DNA of 64,000 bases from UASB124 sp964446935 (GCA_964446935.1 CAYUQI010000003.1:1-64000); one strand, 5' to 3'. Positions 54,248 to 63,630 are shown, numbered from the stretch's first letter. Notes: a model not told the origin generated them from the sequence alone. A program made the numbers and translations.

Positions 54248-56002
54248 TTATACACCATCGTGGGGGCGGACTTGTAATGGAACATCACGCAAAACCTCGC
54301 TTGTCGAAATTTTTTGTACTTGTCCATGCTCAATTTTGTAAATTGTATCACATCGAAGCACGGTGCTATGCCGATGTGCAATAATTATTAATGTTACGTC
54401 TCGTGCAAGCTGATAAATTTCGTTCATAATACACGATTCTGTATCATGATCAAGTGCCGATGTTGCTTCATCAAGAACCAAAAGCTCAGGATCTCCATAA
54501 AGCGCTCTGGCTATTGCTATTCGTTGTTTTTGCCCACCACTTAATTTCACACCACCATCACCAACACATGTATCAAGGCCTTGTTGTGTAAGTAAAAAAT
54601 CGTACATACGGGCCTGTTTAAGTGTATGAATTAATTTTTGTTCATTGTATGAGCGGCCAAAAACAATATTGTCTTTAACAGTACCATCAAACAGATAAAT
54701 TGTTTGCGGAATGTAACCAATTTTACTCCGCCATGATTGGCGACAAGCATCATCTACGAGCTTGCCATCAATCGATATAAAACCCTTGGAGGGAACATGA
54801 AGTCCCATAATAACATCAACCAAGGTACTTTTCCCAGAGCCACTCGCCCCAACGAAAGCAACCCGTTCTCCTTTGTTGATGGTAATATCAACGTTGCTAA
54901 TAACCAAACATTCTGGAATATAGCTAAATGAAAGATTATGAAGAGTAAGTTGACGATTAAATGCTATCTGTTGTTTGCCAAGATTTTCGGTTGGCTTTTG
55001 TAAAAAATCAACAATGCCTTGCAAGGCATGATTAAAAAAAGTTATTTGATGAGCGTTGGCAAGAATTTTGTTCATTGATGGAAGAAGCCGATAAAACGCC
55101 AATGCATACATAGAAACAACAGGGATAACAAATGACGCATTATTATAGCGATAAATCACATACAACATCGCTCCAACCAACAACACAAAACCAACTGTTT
55201 CTAAGATAAAACGTGGAGAATTCTGCAACGTTGTATACATAATTTGTGTACTTGCATGCGCCTGCGTTGTTTTGGAAAATCGTTCTCCGATCGATACTTC
55301 CGATAAACTTAATTTAATGAGTTTAAAGTTCCCATAGGATTCATTAAACACCTTAGACGCATCGAGTGAATATTGATGTGTTTTTTTCCCAGCTTTAGCG
55401 ATACCTTTTGAAAATGTCTTAATAATAAAAAAGCCCTTGACACTCAATAAAAGTGTCAGAACAACCGTCATTTTCCAATTAACCCAAAATAGCATTGTAT
55501 AAATACATAACACCGTAAACAATTCTGAAATCATAGTTAATAGAGCAAAAATCAAATGAGTCAGCCCACCACTATGAGAAAAAATCACCTGCCCAACCTC
55601 GGCAGAATTTTTGCCTATAAAATCATAATATGAAAATCTTAAAAAACGATTAAATAATAATGTGGCAAAACGGTGATAGCGAGTAAACGAAAAACGAGCA
55701 AATAAATATACATGAATGACGCCGGTAATGCCCCGTACCACATAAAAAGCAATCAAAAAAAATCCCAATATTATAACAAATTGAGCTGGTGAATGCATAC
55801 CAATAAACGCATAAAGCCATGAATACGTTTTGCTGGTATACACAAGATTAAAATTAGTTGCAACTGAGATAAACACCATAATTGCAGAGATGCTTACCGT
55901 TTCAAGTATCGAAATGAAAATCGAGAGCACTAGAAGGCCAGATAAATAACGCTTATCTTGAGCATTGAGGAGGTGATACAAGAGTTTGAGTGAATTCATC
56001 AT
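54248..56002 (-). CDS. Flippase-type ABC transporter (PglK/MsbA-like)
   Basis: The 584-residue half-transporter has about six membrane helices (residues 20-300) and a C-terminal ATPase domain. Walker A GASGSGKST is at about residues 385-393, the signature LSGGQKQR and Walker B LLVLDEATSALD follow. The N-terminus resembles PglK/WlaB, which flip polyprenyl-linked oligosaccharides across the inner membrane. The ATG overlaps the stop codon of the GT2 gene upstream. It probably exports the glycan assembled by the neighbouring transferases. Confidence 0.88.
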   Translation of the reverse strand: MMNSLKLLYHLLNAQDKRYLSGLLVLSIFISILETVSISAIMVFISVATNFNLVYTSKTYSWLYAFIGMHSPAQFVIILGFFLIAFYVVRGITGVIHVYLFARFSFTRYHRFATLLFNRFLRFSYYDFIGKNSAEVGQVIFSHSGGLTHLIFALLTMISELFTVLCIYTMLFWVNWKMTVVLTLLLSVKGFFIIKTFSKGIAKAGKKTHQYSLDASKVFNESYGNFKLIKLSLSEVSIGERFSKTTQAHASTQIMYTTLQNSPRFILETVGFVLLVGAMLYVIYRYNNASFVIPVVSMYALAFYRLLPSMNKILANAHQITFFNHALQGIVDFLQKPTENLGKQQIAFNRQLTLHNLSFSYIPECLVISNVDITINKGERVAFVGASGSGKSTLVDVIMGLHVPSKGFISIDGKLVDDACRQSWRSKIGYIPQTIYLFDGTVKDNIVFGRSYNEQKLIHTLKQARMYDFLLTQQGLDTCVGDGGVKLSGGQKQRIAIARALYGDPELLVLDEATSALDHDTESCIMNEIYQLARDVTLIIIAHRHSTVLRCDTIYKIEHGQVQKISTSEVLRDVPLQVRPHDGV

Positions 56003-56997
56003 AACCGCTCAGAACTTCGAGTAACATGACCGACATTAACATTATGATAGGTATGTACGTCAAAATTAATCAGCTCATCAACAACAAAAACCGGTCGTTG
56101 CTTGGTCTCTTGAAAAATCTTACCAACATACAAACCAATAATACCCAACGAAAAAAGCGTTGCAGCAAACAGAAACATCATACACATAATGAGTGACGTC
56201 CATCCGGTCATCACCACATACCCAAACACATGCATAAAGAACGCAATCGTTGTACCAATACAACAGAACGTAATCAATAACAGCGATAAAAAAATGATCA
56301 GATAAATGGGCATGGTGGAGAATGAAATAATATTTTCAAGAGCAAACATAGTGAGCTTGGTATAGTTATATTTTGTTGTCCCAGCGCCACGACTGCGACG
56401 CACGAAGGGAACAGCTTTTTTAGGCATACCAAGCCAATAAATCAATCCCCGAACAAAGATGGTGCGTTCTTTAAATTGTTTCAACTGATCAACTGCCGTG
56501 CGACTGAGCATACAAAAATCACCAACATCACGTGGCATATCAACACCGGTAACCCACTTAAAAAATGGATAGAAAAGCTTGGATGTTAATTTTTTAAACC
56601 ACGTTTCATTGAGCCGTTTCGTACGTTGTCCATACACAACGTGATACCCTTGAACAAATTCTTTTTCAAATTCAAGAATCAACTCGGCCGGATCCTGCCT
56701 ATCTGCATCAATAAGCACCACCGCATCACCTTGAGCATGGCACAAACCAGCAAAGGAAGCATGCTCGTGACCAAAGTTGCGACAAAAGGAAACCACTTTT
56801 ACGCGACAGTCCTGGAAGGCAAGCTCTTTAAGAATACGCAGGGATCTGTCCTTGCTGCCATCATTAACAAAAACAATTTCAAATGAATCAAAATGAATGA
56901 GTTGATCGCACACAGCAACTAATTCTTGATACAAGGGAAGAAGGTTGTCTTCTTCATTAAAAAGTGGAGTGACAATAGAAAGTAATTGATACTTCAT
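55999..56997 (-). CDS. DPM1/ArnC-like GT2 polyprenyl-phosphate glycosyltransferase
   Basis: The enzyme has the GT-A domain (SIVTPLFNEEDNL, VFVNDGSKDRS, VLIDADRQDP) and FCRNFGHEHASFAGL, followed by two membrane helices between about residues 225 and 300. It is a relative, not a close copy, of the GT2 at 15476. It should load a sugar onto polyprenyl phosphate for GT-C enzymes. The ATG at 56997 is preferred over an upstream TTG. It is coupled to the ABC flippase gene, a common pairing in glycan export. Confidence 0.87.
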   Translation of the reverse strand: MKYQLLSIVTPLFNEEDNLLPLYQELVAVCDQLIHFDSFEIVFVNDGSKDRSLRILKELAFQDCRVKVVSFCRNFGHEHASFAGLCHAQGDAVVLIDADRQDPAELILEFEKEFVQGYHVVYGQRTKRLNETWFKKLTSKLFYPFFKWVTGVDMPRDVGDFCMLSRTAVDQLKQFKERTIFVRGLIYWLGMPKKAVPFVRRSRGAGTTKYNYTKLTMFALENIISFSTMPIYLIIFLSLLLITFCCIGTTIAFFMHVFGYVVMTGWTSLIMCMMFLFAATLFSLGIIGLYVGKIFQETKQRPVFVVDELINFDVHTYHNVNVGHVTRSSERL

Positions 56998-57055
56998 ACT
57001 ACCGGTCTTCTTAAACAAAGCGAACCCAGCAAATTAATGTTCTTTTCTTCCCCCT

Positions 57056-57185
57056 TTGTCATCCTGAATTTATTTCAGGATCCATTATTGGGTGGATGCT
57101 GAAACATGTTCCCAGCCTTCGCGCCGGCCACCGTAGCCACCTAGACGAAGGTGGGTCCGCTTCGGCGGACGGGCAGCATGACAAA
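57056..57185. repeat. Family A repeat with internal GC-rich insertion (copy 9)
   Basis: TTTGTCATCCTGAATTTATT begins the first unit. The second unit (GGTGGATGCTGAAACATG) is interrupted by CCCAGCCTTCGCGCCGGCC, CCGTAGCCACCTAGACGAAG and CGCTTCGGCGGACGGGC before its end, GCATGACAAA. The interrupting element matches those at 15271 and 50009. Decayed repeat-like sequence continues to about 57240. The rest of the space to 57444 holds nothing recognisable. Confidence 0.84.
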
Positions 57186-57444
57186 AGCATTGTGGATCCT
57201 TGAACCAATAACGTCCCCCTAAATTTGCTTCAGGAACTGAATTATGCAGCATTAAATAGGGTGCCCTTTCACAAAAACGTAGGCCAAAAACGTTTTTCGT
57301 CATTCTTAATTTCCTGGTCTTAATTTCAACCATAAACAGCCTTCATCAAGCGTACGTCAATACACTAAAAAGTAAATGCTTTTCACTAACCTTGTTTTTT
57401 CGTATACATAGAATAATATCCAACATTATTAGAAAGGCTTCTCT

Positions 57445-58155
57445 ATGTTCGGTGCCGCAGTCTTCGGTGTTATTATGGGGCTGTTTGTCATCTGGCTCTC
57501 TTTACCATTTTCTCCGCAAATGTGCGGTAAACGAATTACACATATCAAAACAAAAGAAAAAGTTGTCGCACTTACCTTTGATGATGGCCCCAACCCCCCG
57601 ACAACCAATGAAATTTTGGCTGTTTTAAAAAAACATAATGTACCAGCAACGTTTTTTGTTGTTGGTAAACAAGCAGAACAACATCCCGATATGATCAAAG
57701 CTATATACACTGCGGGACATGAGCTTGGTAATCATACATGGTCACACGAAGTGCTTATCTGCAAAAGTGCTTCATACATTCGCAAAGAAATTACCGACAC
57801 TGATAATCTCTTGCGCAGTCTTGGCTACACAGGACCAATTCACTTTCGCTCACCAAAAGGTATGAAACTTGTTGTTCTTTCAAAAGTTTTGGCCCACATG
57901 AAACGAAACAATATTTTGTTTGATGTCGCGGGATATGATTGGGAAAAACCCGGAACTAAAGCTATTGTTAACAATGTTCTTTCTCAAGCCCTTATGCATG
58001 TTCGCCCAGGATCAATCATTCTGCTTCATGATGGATCGTGTTCTGATAAAAAAGAGGTTGTTAACGCATGTGACATCATTATCGAACGTTTACAACAACG
58101 GGGATATAAGTTCTTGCGAATTTCAGAGCTTTTGGCCAAACGAAAAATTAAATAG
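57445..58155 (+). CDS. Polysaccharide deacetylase (NodB homology domain)
   Basis: The 236-residue protein has an N-terminal hydrophobic segment (residues 4-22) that anchors it to the membrane or acts as a signal. The NodB domain follows: motif 1 TFDDGP (44-49, with the metal-binding D47), motif 2 H97-TWS-H101, motif 3 FRSPKG, and ILLHDG near the C-terminus. It would remove acetyl groups from N-acetylated sugars, for example in peptidoglycan or a surface glycan, outside the cytosol. AAAGG precedes the ATG. Confidence 0.88.
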   Translation: MFGAAVFGVIMGLFVIWLSLPFSPQMCGKRITHIKTKEKVVALTFDDGPNPPTTNEILAVLKKHNVPATFFVVGKQAEQHPDMIKAIYTAGHELGNHTWSHEVLICKSASYIRKEITDTDNLLRSLGYTGPIHFRSPKGMKLVVLSKVLAHMKRNNILFDVAGYDWEKPGTKAIVNNVLSQALMHVRPGSIILLHDGSCSDKKEVVNACDIIIERLQQRGYKFLRISELLAKRKIK

Positions 58156-58906
58156 AATTAGAAAGCCAAGATCTTTTAATTGTATAACCATTAAAATTAT
58201 TGGGACTCCCATTGTACCATTGAGAGAATCTCTCATCGTCGCTTAACCATTCCCCCTGACTTATAGCAAAGTCATCACACAAAGCATCGTCATTATCATC
58301 AATTACAGTGTTATCGTCTATAAAGACTATTTCGAAAGCTTCATGCAACGAATCGGCAGAACTTTCATCAGAAGAATGTTCACTATCTGTTGATTCATCC
58401 GAATACAAACTATTGATCTCTGCTAAAACAAAATTAAGTTTTTTAAGGATTTCTGGGGCTGCCCAAAATGGCTCATCCCCTACATTCGTAGATCCTTTCA
58501 TATGAAATTTATTCTTAAAATCCTCAACCAATGTTTCAATACCGGTAGTACCTACTTCATCACAAATTTCCAAAAAGATACTCCCGGCATACAATTGATC
58601 TTGATCTGTCTTAAAAAGGTTTTTATTAGCTATTGTATATAAAAGCTGTTGGTATACTTTGTTTTTTGTACCGCCATTTCTGGCTTCACAGAGTAACTGA
58701 TGGAACTTGAACATTAACAATCCATATGAGATCAATCTTTCATCACTTGCAGGTATATATTTAACCAGATCAGACACCGCGGTATCAAGTAATAACGCCT
58801 TGAATCGAGCACAAACGCATACTTCTTCATCATTAAATTTCTGTTGAGCTCCATAACTCGTGGTAACAACAACCAGGCAACCAATTATCCATAACAGCTT
58901 CTTCAT
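58148..58906 (-). CDS. Exported protein of unknown function, paralog 1
   Basis: From the ATG at 58906, with AGGAAC upstream, it has a signal peptide (MKKLLWIIG, ending TSYGA near 19). The mature part has about 140 residues that are predicted helical and a C-terminal acidic, Ser- and Asp-rich stretch (from about residue 165). LLLDTAVSDLVKYI and LLMFKFHQLLC match the neighbouring protein at 59397 in position and pattern. No family was recognised. It converges with the deacetylase gene and overlaps it by eight bases. Confidence 0.62.
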   Translation of the reverse strand: MKKLLWIIGCLVVVTTSYGAQQKFNDEEVCVCARFKALLLDTAVSDLVKYIPASDERLISYGLLMFKFHQLLCEARNGGTKNKVYQQLLYTIANKNLFKTDQDQLYAGSIFLEICDEVGTTGIETLVEDFKNKFHMKGSTNVGDEPFWAAPEILKKLNFVLAEINSLYSDESTDSEHSSDESSADSLHEAFEIVFIDDNTVIDDNDDALCDDFAISQGEWLSDDERFSQWYNGSPNNFNGYTIKRSWLSNSI

Positions 58907-58979
58907 AATCAAATGTTCCTATAAAAACGTCCTCAACTAAGACAACACAAATTTTGTAAAAAACCCTTTTTTGTTTCAT

Positions 58980-59079
58980 NNNNNNNNNNNNNNNNNNNNN
59001 NNNNNNNNNNNNNNNNNNNNNNNNNNNNNNNNNNNNNNNNNNNNNNNNNNNNNNNNNNNNNNNNNNNNNNNNNNNNNNN
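58980..59079. other. Assembly gap of 100 N
   Basis: It lies inside the 3' part of the gene starting at 59397. The 67 bases between the gap and the next gene may contain that gene's stop codon, but the frame cannot be fixed. Confidence 0.98.
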
Positions 59080-59397
59080 TTTTTCATCCTCCGTTCCAAA
59101 AACCTCTGAATTCTGCAACGTTGTTATCATGGATTGATAAGCCTCCGCCATTGCATGAGCTGTTGTTGAGCAACACAAAAGGTGAGCATACTTACTCATA
59201 ATAAGCACTGTTTTGATTTGACTATCTGTTGACGCACGCAATGAATCCTGGGCATAGGTAACCAGATCATCAATATCAACAAAAGATAATTTTTCTAAAA
59301 CAGAAGGCGGTACCCGGCAAGCTCCTTGCATGTGCCCATACCCTACAACAGTCGCTACACTAGCAACAACCAAAAATTTCATCAGTGAAACATTCAT
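59080..59397 (-). CDS. Exported protein of unknown function, paralog 2, truncated by a gap
   Basis: The ATG at 59397 is preceded by AAAGGGGA. A signal peptide (MNVSLMKFLVV, ending near MQGA at 26) is followed by SFVDIDDLVTYAQDS and VLIMSKYAHLLC, which correspond to segments of the protein at 58148. The two genes lie in tandem and are probably a duplicated pair. At least half of the protein is lost to the gap. Confidence 0.6.
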
Positions 59398-59450
59398 CGT
59401 TCCCCTTTTTTTAAGAAAAAATATTGAATAGAAACACAAGATATAATACG

Positions 59451-59478
59451 TTACCACAGGTCATTTGTTAAATACTAT
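59451..59478 (+). promoter_or_regulatory. Candidate sigma-70 promoter of the NUDIX gene
   Basis: TTACCA (59451-59456) and TACTAT (59473-59478) are 16 bases apart, about 27 bases before the ATG at 59505. The match is moderate and by eye. Confidence 0.3.
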
Positions 59479-59504
59479 AGTTAGCTCCATAAAAAAGGAC
59501 TGTC

Positions 59505-59951
59505 ATGAAAAAAATTCGTCACACTATTATTCCAGCATCGTACCTTATTCTTGAAAAAGGTAATGAAATATTACTATTGAGACGCTTCAATACCGGTTAT
59601 CAGGATGGTATGTACAGTCTTATCGCCGGACATCTTGAAGCCGGTGAAACATTTACTCAGACAATCATTCGCGAAGCACTGGAAGAGGCTGGAATCATTA
59701 TTGCTCCATCAAACATCACGCCTGTTCATATCATGCATCGTAAATCAAACAAAGATTCTGAAGAACGCATTGATATATTTTTTAGGGCAACACAATGGCA
59801 GGGAACATTATCAAACAAAGAACCACACAAATGTGATGACCTGCAATGGTTTGATTACAACAAATTACCGTCAAACCTTCTCCCTTACGTTCAACTTGTA
59901 TTGAACAATACGAAAAAAGGAATTTTTTACAGCGAATATGGCTGGGAATAA
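59505..59951 (+). CDS. NUDIX hydrolase
   Basis: The 148-residue protein contains a complete NUDIX box, from G42 through E48, R56-E57 and E60-E61 to I64, matching GX5EX7REUXEEXGU. Such enzymes hydrolyse nucleoside diphosphates linked to another group, such as oxidised nucleotides, nucleotide sugars or dinucleoside polyphosphates; the substrate is not evident. It has no signal peptide. It stands alone with its own likely promoter and a strong terminator directly behind. Confidence 0.88.
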   Translation: MKKIRHTIIPASYLILEKGNEILLLRRFNTGYQDGMYSLIAGHLEAGETFTQTIIREALEEAGIIIAPSNITPVHIMHRKSNKDSEERIDIFFRATQWQGTLSNKEPHKCDDLQWFDYNKLPSNLLPYVQLVLNNTKKGIFYSEYGWE

Positions 59952-59957
59952 AATATT

Positions 59958-59988
59958 AAAAGGCCCGATGATAACCATCGGGCCTTTT
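59958..59988 (+). terminator. Intrinsic terminator after the NUDIX gene
   Basis: AAAAGGCCCGATG (59958-59970) and its exact reverse complement (59976-59988) flank a five-base loop, ATAAC, and end in a run of T. The symmetric A and T tracts make it usable on both strands, serving the convergent gene that ends at 60021. Confidence 0.85.
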
Positions 59989-60020
59989 GTCTTAATAACT
60001 ACAAATGCAAACAGAATGTA

Positions 60021-61235
60021 TCAGCTTTGAAACATTGGGGTAGAGATGATACCTTTCTTTTCATAAGCAACTGCACGAGCCTTGGCCCTCAGGATGAAAT
60101 CTAACAATGTATCTTTTTTGGAAGCAATTCCCTCGTCCTGTTCTTTGTATTCAAGGAAAAACACCGTCTTTGATGTTAGATCATGTTCGGCTTCTTGATA
60201 AAATGTTGTCGGTAATGATGCACCATACAAATCAAGGAAGAAACAGAAACGATGGGTAAGCGTCCAAAGCAAATCATCAAGATCGTCCATATGTACAACA
60301 ATGTAATCATTTGCCAATAATTCTAACGACTTTGCAATCTCAGTAAATGACTTCCATATCAGTTCCGGTTTGTATGGATTCCAAATTACCTTGCCCAACA
60401 CTGTATCATACAAGCGAATCACAATACCACGCAAACGTTCTGCCGCCTCTACCTTAGGATGAATACCAGCAAGCCTAGACATTTCTTGGTGTTGATAACG
60501 AGCAATTTCATCGGCTAATTCTGACAAAAATGCATCCGGCTTTTGTTGGAAAGCAGTAAGATGCTCCGCAAACTTATTAAGAAGCATGGTTTCAAGTTGT
60601 TTTTTGATAACAGCAACATCGGTTACTACTGGTTGTTGTACTGGAACAAAATGTCGTCGAAAACCACCTGATGTTTCCTTGAGTAACTTAAGAATTACGG
60701 TATCGTCAACAAGTTCTGCTGCTTTAAATTTATTATAAAAAAGCCGCATACCAACATAATCAGCATCAGGGTCGAGATTGATTTCCTTGCTCAGTGAAAC
60801 AAATTGTACGACATCCGTACCGTCTTGAGCTAATTGATAAGCATAATTTCGTTGGTTATATCTAATTTTTATGTATCCCAAAAATGATTTTTGAAAGATC
60901 GAAGTTTTTGATCCATTCTGACAATCACGTTCCCTGAGGCTTTTGACTGTTTCATTTTGTAGCCCAGGGGCTTTATCAGGAATCTCGACAGCTTTATTCA
61001 TCGCTTCAAAATAATCTTTTAACGAGGCTGCTGCAAATGTTGAGGGAATACACTCATCAAGCGCCGAAGAAAGATCAACAATGCCTTTTAAATTTTGATC
61101 TGCCAATACGGCTTCTGGTGCTACCTTTGGTTGGGTATTGATGCTACTTGCATCAGTTGCTTTACAGCCAGAACCAAGAAGGAATACACTGATTGAAATC
61201 ATAAGGAGCCTGCGAACAAAGAATATGATATTCAT
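60021..61235 (-). CDS. Putative lipoprotein of unknown function
   Basis: The 404-residue protein begins with MNIIFFVRRLL and a hydrophobic stretch ending LLGSGC, which resembles a lipobox with Cys24 as the lipidated residue, although Gly at position -3 is not ideal. The rest is mostly helical and charged, with no recognised domain. AAGGG lies seven bases before the ATG. It is divergent from the type II secretion genes, so an association with secretion or envelope assembly is possible but unproved. Confidence 0.6.
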   Translation of the reverse strand: MNIIFFVRRLLMISISVFLLGSGCKATDASSINTQPKVAPEAVLADQNLKGIVDLSSALDECIPSTFAAASLKDYFEAMNKAVEIPDKAPGLQNETVKSLRERDCQNGSKTSIFQKSFLGYIKIRYNQRNYAYQLAQDGTDVVQFVSLSKEINLDPDADYVGMRLFYNKFKAAELVDDTVILKLLKETSGGFRRHFVPVQQPVVTDVAVIKKQLETMLLNKFAEHLTAFQQKPDAFLSELADEIARYQHQEMSRLAGIHPKVEAAERLRGIVIRLYDTVLGKVIWNPYKPELIWKSFTEIAKSLELLANDYIVVHMDDLDDLLWTLTHRFCFFLDLYGASLPTTFYQEAEHDLTSKTVFFLEYKEQDEGIASKKDTLLDFILRAKARAVAYEKKGIISTPMFQS

Positions 61236-61398
61236 ATACTGCCCTTTCAGAACAAATAATGGAATCTCAAGTCATTACCTACGAATATGAAAAAAATACC
61301 CCATCTGTCAAGGATATGTTGTTATTTTTTTGGGATGTGGCGACTTTTGGCTCTTTTTTGGCTAAGCTGGTTAATCGGAACATTGGGAGATATGAGGT

Positions 61399-62613
61399 AT
61401 GCCATTATACCATTATGAATCTTTTAATAAACGCGGTGCTCGCGTAACCGGCACCATCGATGCAACATCGGTACAAACAGCAAAAGAATTATTACGGGGA
61501 CAAGATTTGCTCCCCATCACCATCACAGAAATTTCTGGTGAAATAGCACAAACATGGTACAGCGGTTTTTTTGAGAAACGTGTTGACCAAAAAGCAGTTA
61601 TTCTTTTCACCAAACAACTCGCCGTGTTACTTAAATCTGCCGTTCCCCTGCTTCAGGCTATTGAGCTGCTTACCGAACAATTTGAAGGAAAGTTTAAACG
61701 TATTCTCATTTCCATCAAAGATGGTATCAAATCGGGCGAATCGCTTGCTAAAGAAATGGGTCGCTACCCTAAAGTCTTTTCTAATGTGTATGTTCAATTG
61801 GTAAAAGCCGGGGAAGCATCAGGCAAGCTTGATACCATTCTTATGCGACTCACTGATTACCTTGAACGCGCAGAAGACACCCGCAAAAAAGTTAAAAAAG
61901 CGTTAACATATCCAATTGCTATGATTACCTTTGCTGTTTTAATTGTCGTTGGGTTGCTGGCATTTTTGGTACCTCGTCTTAAGGATCTTTTCAAACAAGT
62001 GGGCAAAGAATTACCAGGCCCCACACAATTGTTAATAACAATGTCTGACTTTATGCTCAACAACTGGCTCATACTACTCATTTTAACAACATTTCTCATC
62101 ATCATTTTTACCTACTGGAAATCAAAACCAGCAGGACAATACAAACTCGATGAAATTTTTCTTAAGTTACCAATGGTAGGCTATTTTTCGCGCACGAAAG
62201 CCATTGTTCAATTTTCAAAAACCTTGGGCATGCTTCTTGAAGGTGGGGTCAATTTGTCAGAAGCACTCAACATTGTATGCAACATTGTTGATAACAAAGT
62301 ATTGACCAAAAAACTCAACGATGCGCGCGATAAAATTATTAAGGAAGGTAAAATTGCAAAATATTTGAAAGAAACCAATATTTTCCCTAATATAGCCAGC
62401 TACATGATTAGTACCGGTGAACAATCGGGCAAACTTGCCGAGATGTTACTCACTGTTGGTAACGATTATGATAGTGACCTGAAAGAAAAAACCGAAGGAT
62501 TGACCGCCGCCCTTACACCGCTTATGACGTTGGTTATGGCAGTCGTTATTGGATTTGTTGTTTTATCAATATTCTTGCCAATCATCAGCATGGCTGATTT
62601 GGCACAATTATGA
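61399..62613 (+). CDS. gspF: Type II secretion inner-membrane protein GspF
   Basis: GspF is the polytopic platform protein of the T2SS. The protein (404 residues, the usual size) has the two repeated cytoplasmic domains of the family: the first with FTKQLAVLLKSAVPLLQAIELL and ELVKAGEASGKL-like VQLVKAGEASGKLD, the second with FSKTLGMLLEGGVNLSEAL and MISTGEQSGKLAEML. Membrane helices lie near residues 170-190, 215-235 and at the C-terminus. GAGG precedes the ATG. It is followed by three pseudopilin genes in the standard order. Confidence 0.93.
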   Translation: MPLYHYESFNKRGARVTGTIDATSVQTAKELLRGQDLLPITITEISGEIAQTWYSGFFEKRVDQKAVILFTKQLAVLLKSAVPLLQAIELLTEQFEGKFKRILISIKDGIKSGESLAKEMGRYPKVFSNVYVQLVKAGEASGKLDTILMRLTDYLERAEDTRKKVKKALTYPIAMITFAVLIVVGLLAFLVPRLKDLFKQVGKELPGPTQLLITMSDFMLNNWLILLILTTFLIIIFTYWKSKPAGQYKLDEIFLKLPMVGYFSRTKAIVQFSKTLGMLLEGGVNLSEALNIVCNIVDNKVLTKKLNDARDKIIKEGKIAKYLKETNIFPNIASYMISTGEQSGKLAEMLLTVGNDYDSDLKEKTEGLTAALTPLMTLVMAVVIGFVVLSIFLPIISMADLAQL

Positions 62614-62625
62614 AAGGATTTATAC

Positions 62626-63063
62626 ATGGTATTCAAAAGGTCAAACCATGCTTTTACACTCTTTGAGCTCATCGTTGTCATTGCGCTCATTGGTGTCATT
62701 GCAGCATTCATTCTTCCTCGCGCAGCTCGTTGGCTTGGACAAGCAGGCAAGGCAGAAGTTACTCTTAAATTTGCAGCCATCAAGGAAGCATTAAACGAAT
62801 ATAAATATGAATTGGGCGTTTTCCCTACAACACGAGAAGGCCTTCGTGCTTTAATCACCAACCCAAAACCTGGTGATGAACGTTATCGACGTTCGGACCG
62901 TTGGCCATATCTTAAGGAAGATCAACTTTCATATAAGGGCAATGATTTTATGTATCGCTGTCCCCCAGAAAAATTCAAGGGCAAATATAAATATTATGAA
63001 CTTATCTATCTTGGCCCAACACAATCTGAAGATGATCCAGATCGAGCGGATGATGGGGTTTAA
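62626..63063 (+). CDS. gspG: Major pseudopilin GspG
   Basis: The 145-residue protein has a prepilin leader of nine residues (MVFKRSNHA) and the hydrophobic pilin helix F10-TLFE14-LIVVIALIGVIA. The PTTREGLRAL segment and the GNDFMYRCPPE stretch are typical of GspG. The residue before the cleavage site is Ala (A9) instead of Gly, and E14 is the conserved fifth residue of the mature protein. It should polymerise into the T2SS pseudopilus. Confidence 0.92.
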   Translation: MVFKRSNHAFTLFELIVVIALIGVIAAFILPRAARWLGQAGKAEVTLKFAAIKEALNEYKYELGVFPTTREGLRALITNPKPGDERYRRSDRWPYLKEDQLSYKGNDFMYRCPPEKFKGKYKYYELIYLGPTQSEDDPDRADDGV

Positions 63064-63066
63064 TTA

Positions 63067-63621
63067 GTGATAAACAATCACAAAGCTTTTACGCTTCTTG
63101 AAGTGGTGGTAGTGGTGTTCCTTATTGGCATCATTGCCTCCATTTTTATACCAAGGTTATTTAAAAGATCACCAACAGCAGAATGGTCCTCAATCACTGA
63201 AGACCTTAATAGCCTTGCCTTATTTGCCCGCCAAGAAGCCCTTGCAAATCATTTTGTGTACCGCCTTACCTTCATCGCAAATCCAAAAGGAACCGATTCG
63301 GTAAGAGTGGAACAAGAAAAAGATGACCCAGAAAAACCAGGTCATAAAAAATATGACCTGGTTTCTTCGTATTACCTTCCAACAACATATAATTTTAATA
63401 CGGCAATAAGACTTAAAGCTGTCTATGTCGGAAAAACAAACATGCTTGACGAACAACAAGGCGTGGCTCATTGTTATATCATTCCAGATGGACTCGTTCA
63501 GGACGTTATTGTGCACCTTGTTCGGCGACTTAACGGTGTTGAAACATCGGGAAGTTTTATTATGAACCCATTCTTTGGACGATTTGAATTCAACGAAGGG
63601 TTAATACGACCTGCTCGTTAG
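63067..63621 (+). CDS. gspH: Minor pseudopilin GspH-like
   Basis: A GTG start three bases after gspG leads to a prepilin-type N-terminus, NNHKA then F8-TLLE12 and a hydrophobic helix. The length (184 residues) and the position after gspG fit GspH. As in gspG, Ala stands at -1. An AIRLKAVYV region and a LNGVETSG end follow. The C-terminal domain is not specific enough to rule out another minor pseudopilin. Confidence 0.8.
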   Translation: MINNHKAFTLLEVVVVVFLIGIIASIFIPRLFKRSPTAEWSSITEDLNSLALFARQEALANHFVYRLTFIANPKGTDSVRVEQEKDDPEKPGHKKYDLVSSYYLPTTYNFNTAIRLKAVYVGKTNMLDEQQGVAHCYIIPDGLVQDVIVHLVRRLNGVETSGSFIMNPFFGRFEFNEGLIRPAR

Positions 63622-63630
63622 GGGAATTAT

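Noticed and set aside
3542..57185. Family A units as a CRISPR array
   Set aside because: Units are dispersed, palindromic and not regularly spaced, with no cas genes nearby.
57085..57333. Minus-strand 82-codon frame
   Set aside because: It lies entirely in the family A repeat with its GC-rich insert.
61259..61447. A 62-codon frame overlapping the start of gspF
   Set aside because: No ribosome site and a 49-base overlap with a well-supported gspF start; the sequence does not resemble a T2SS component.
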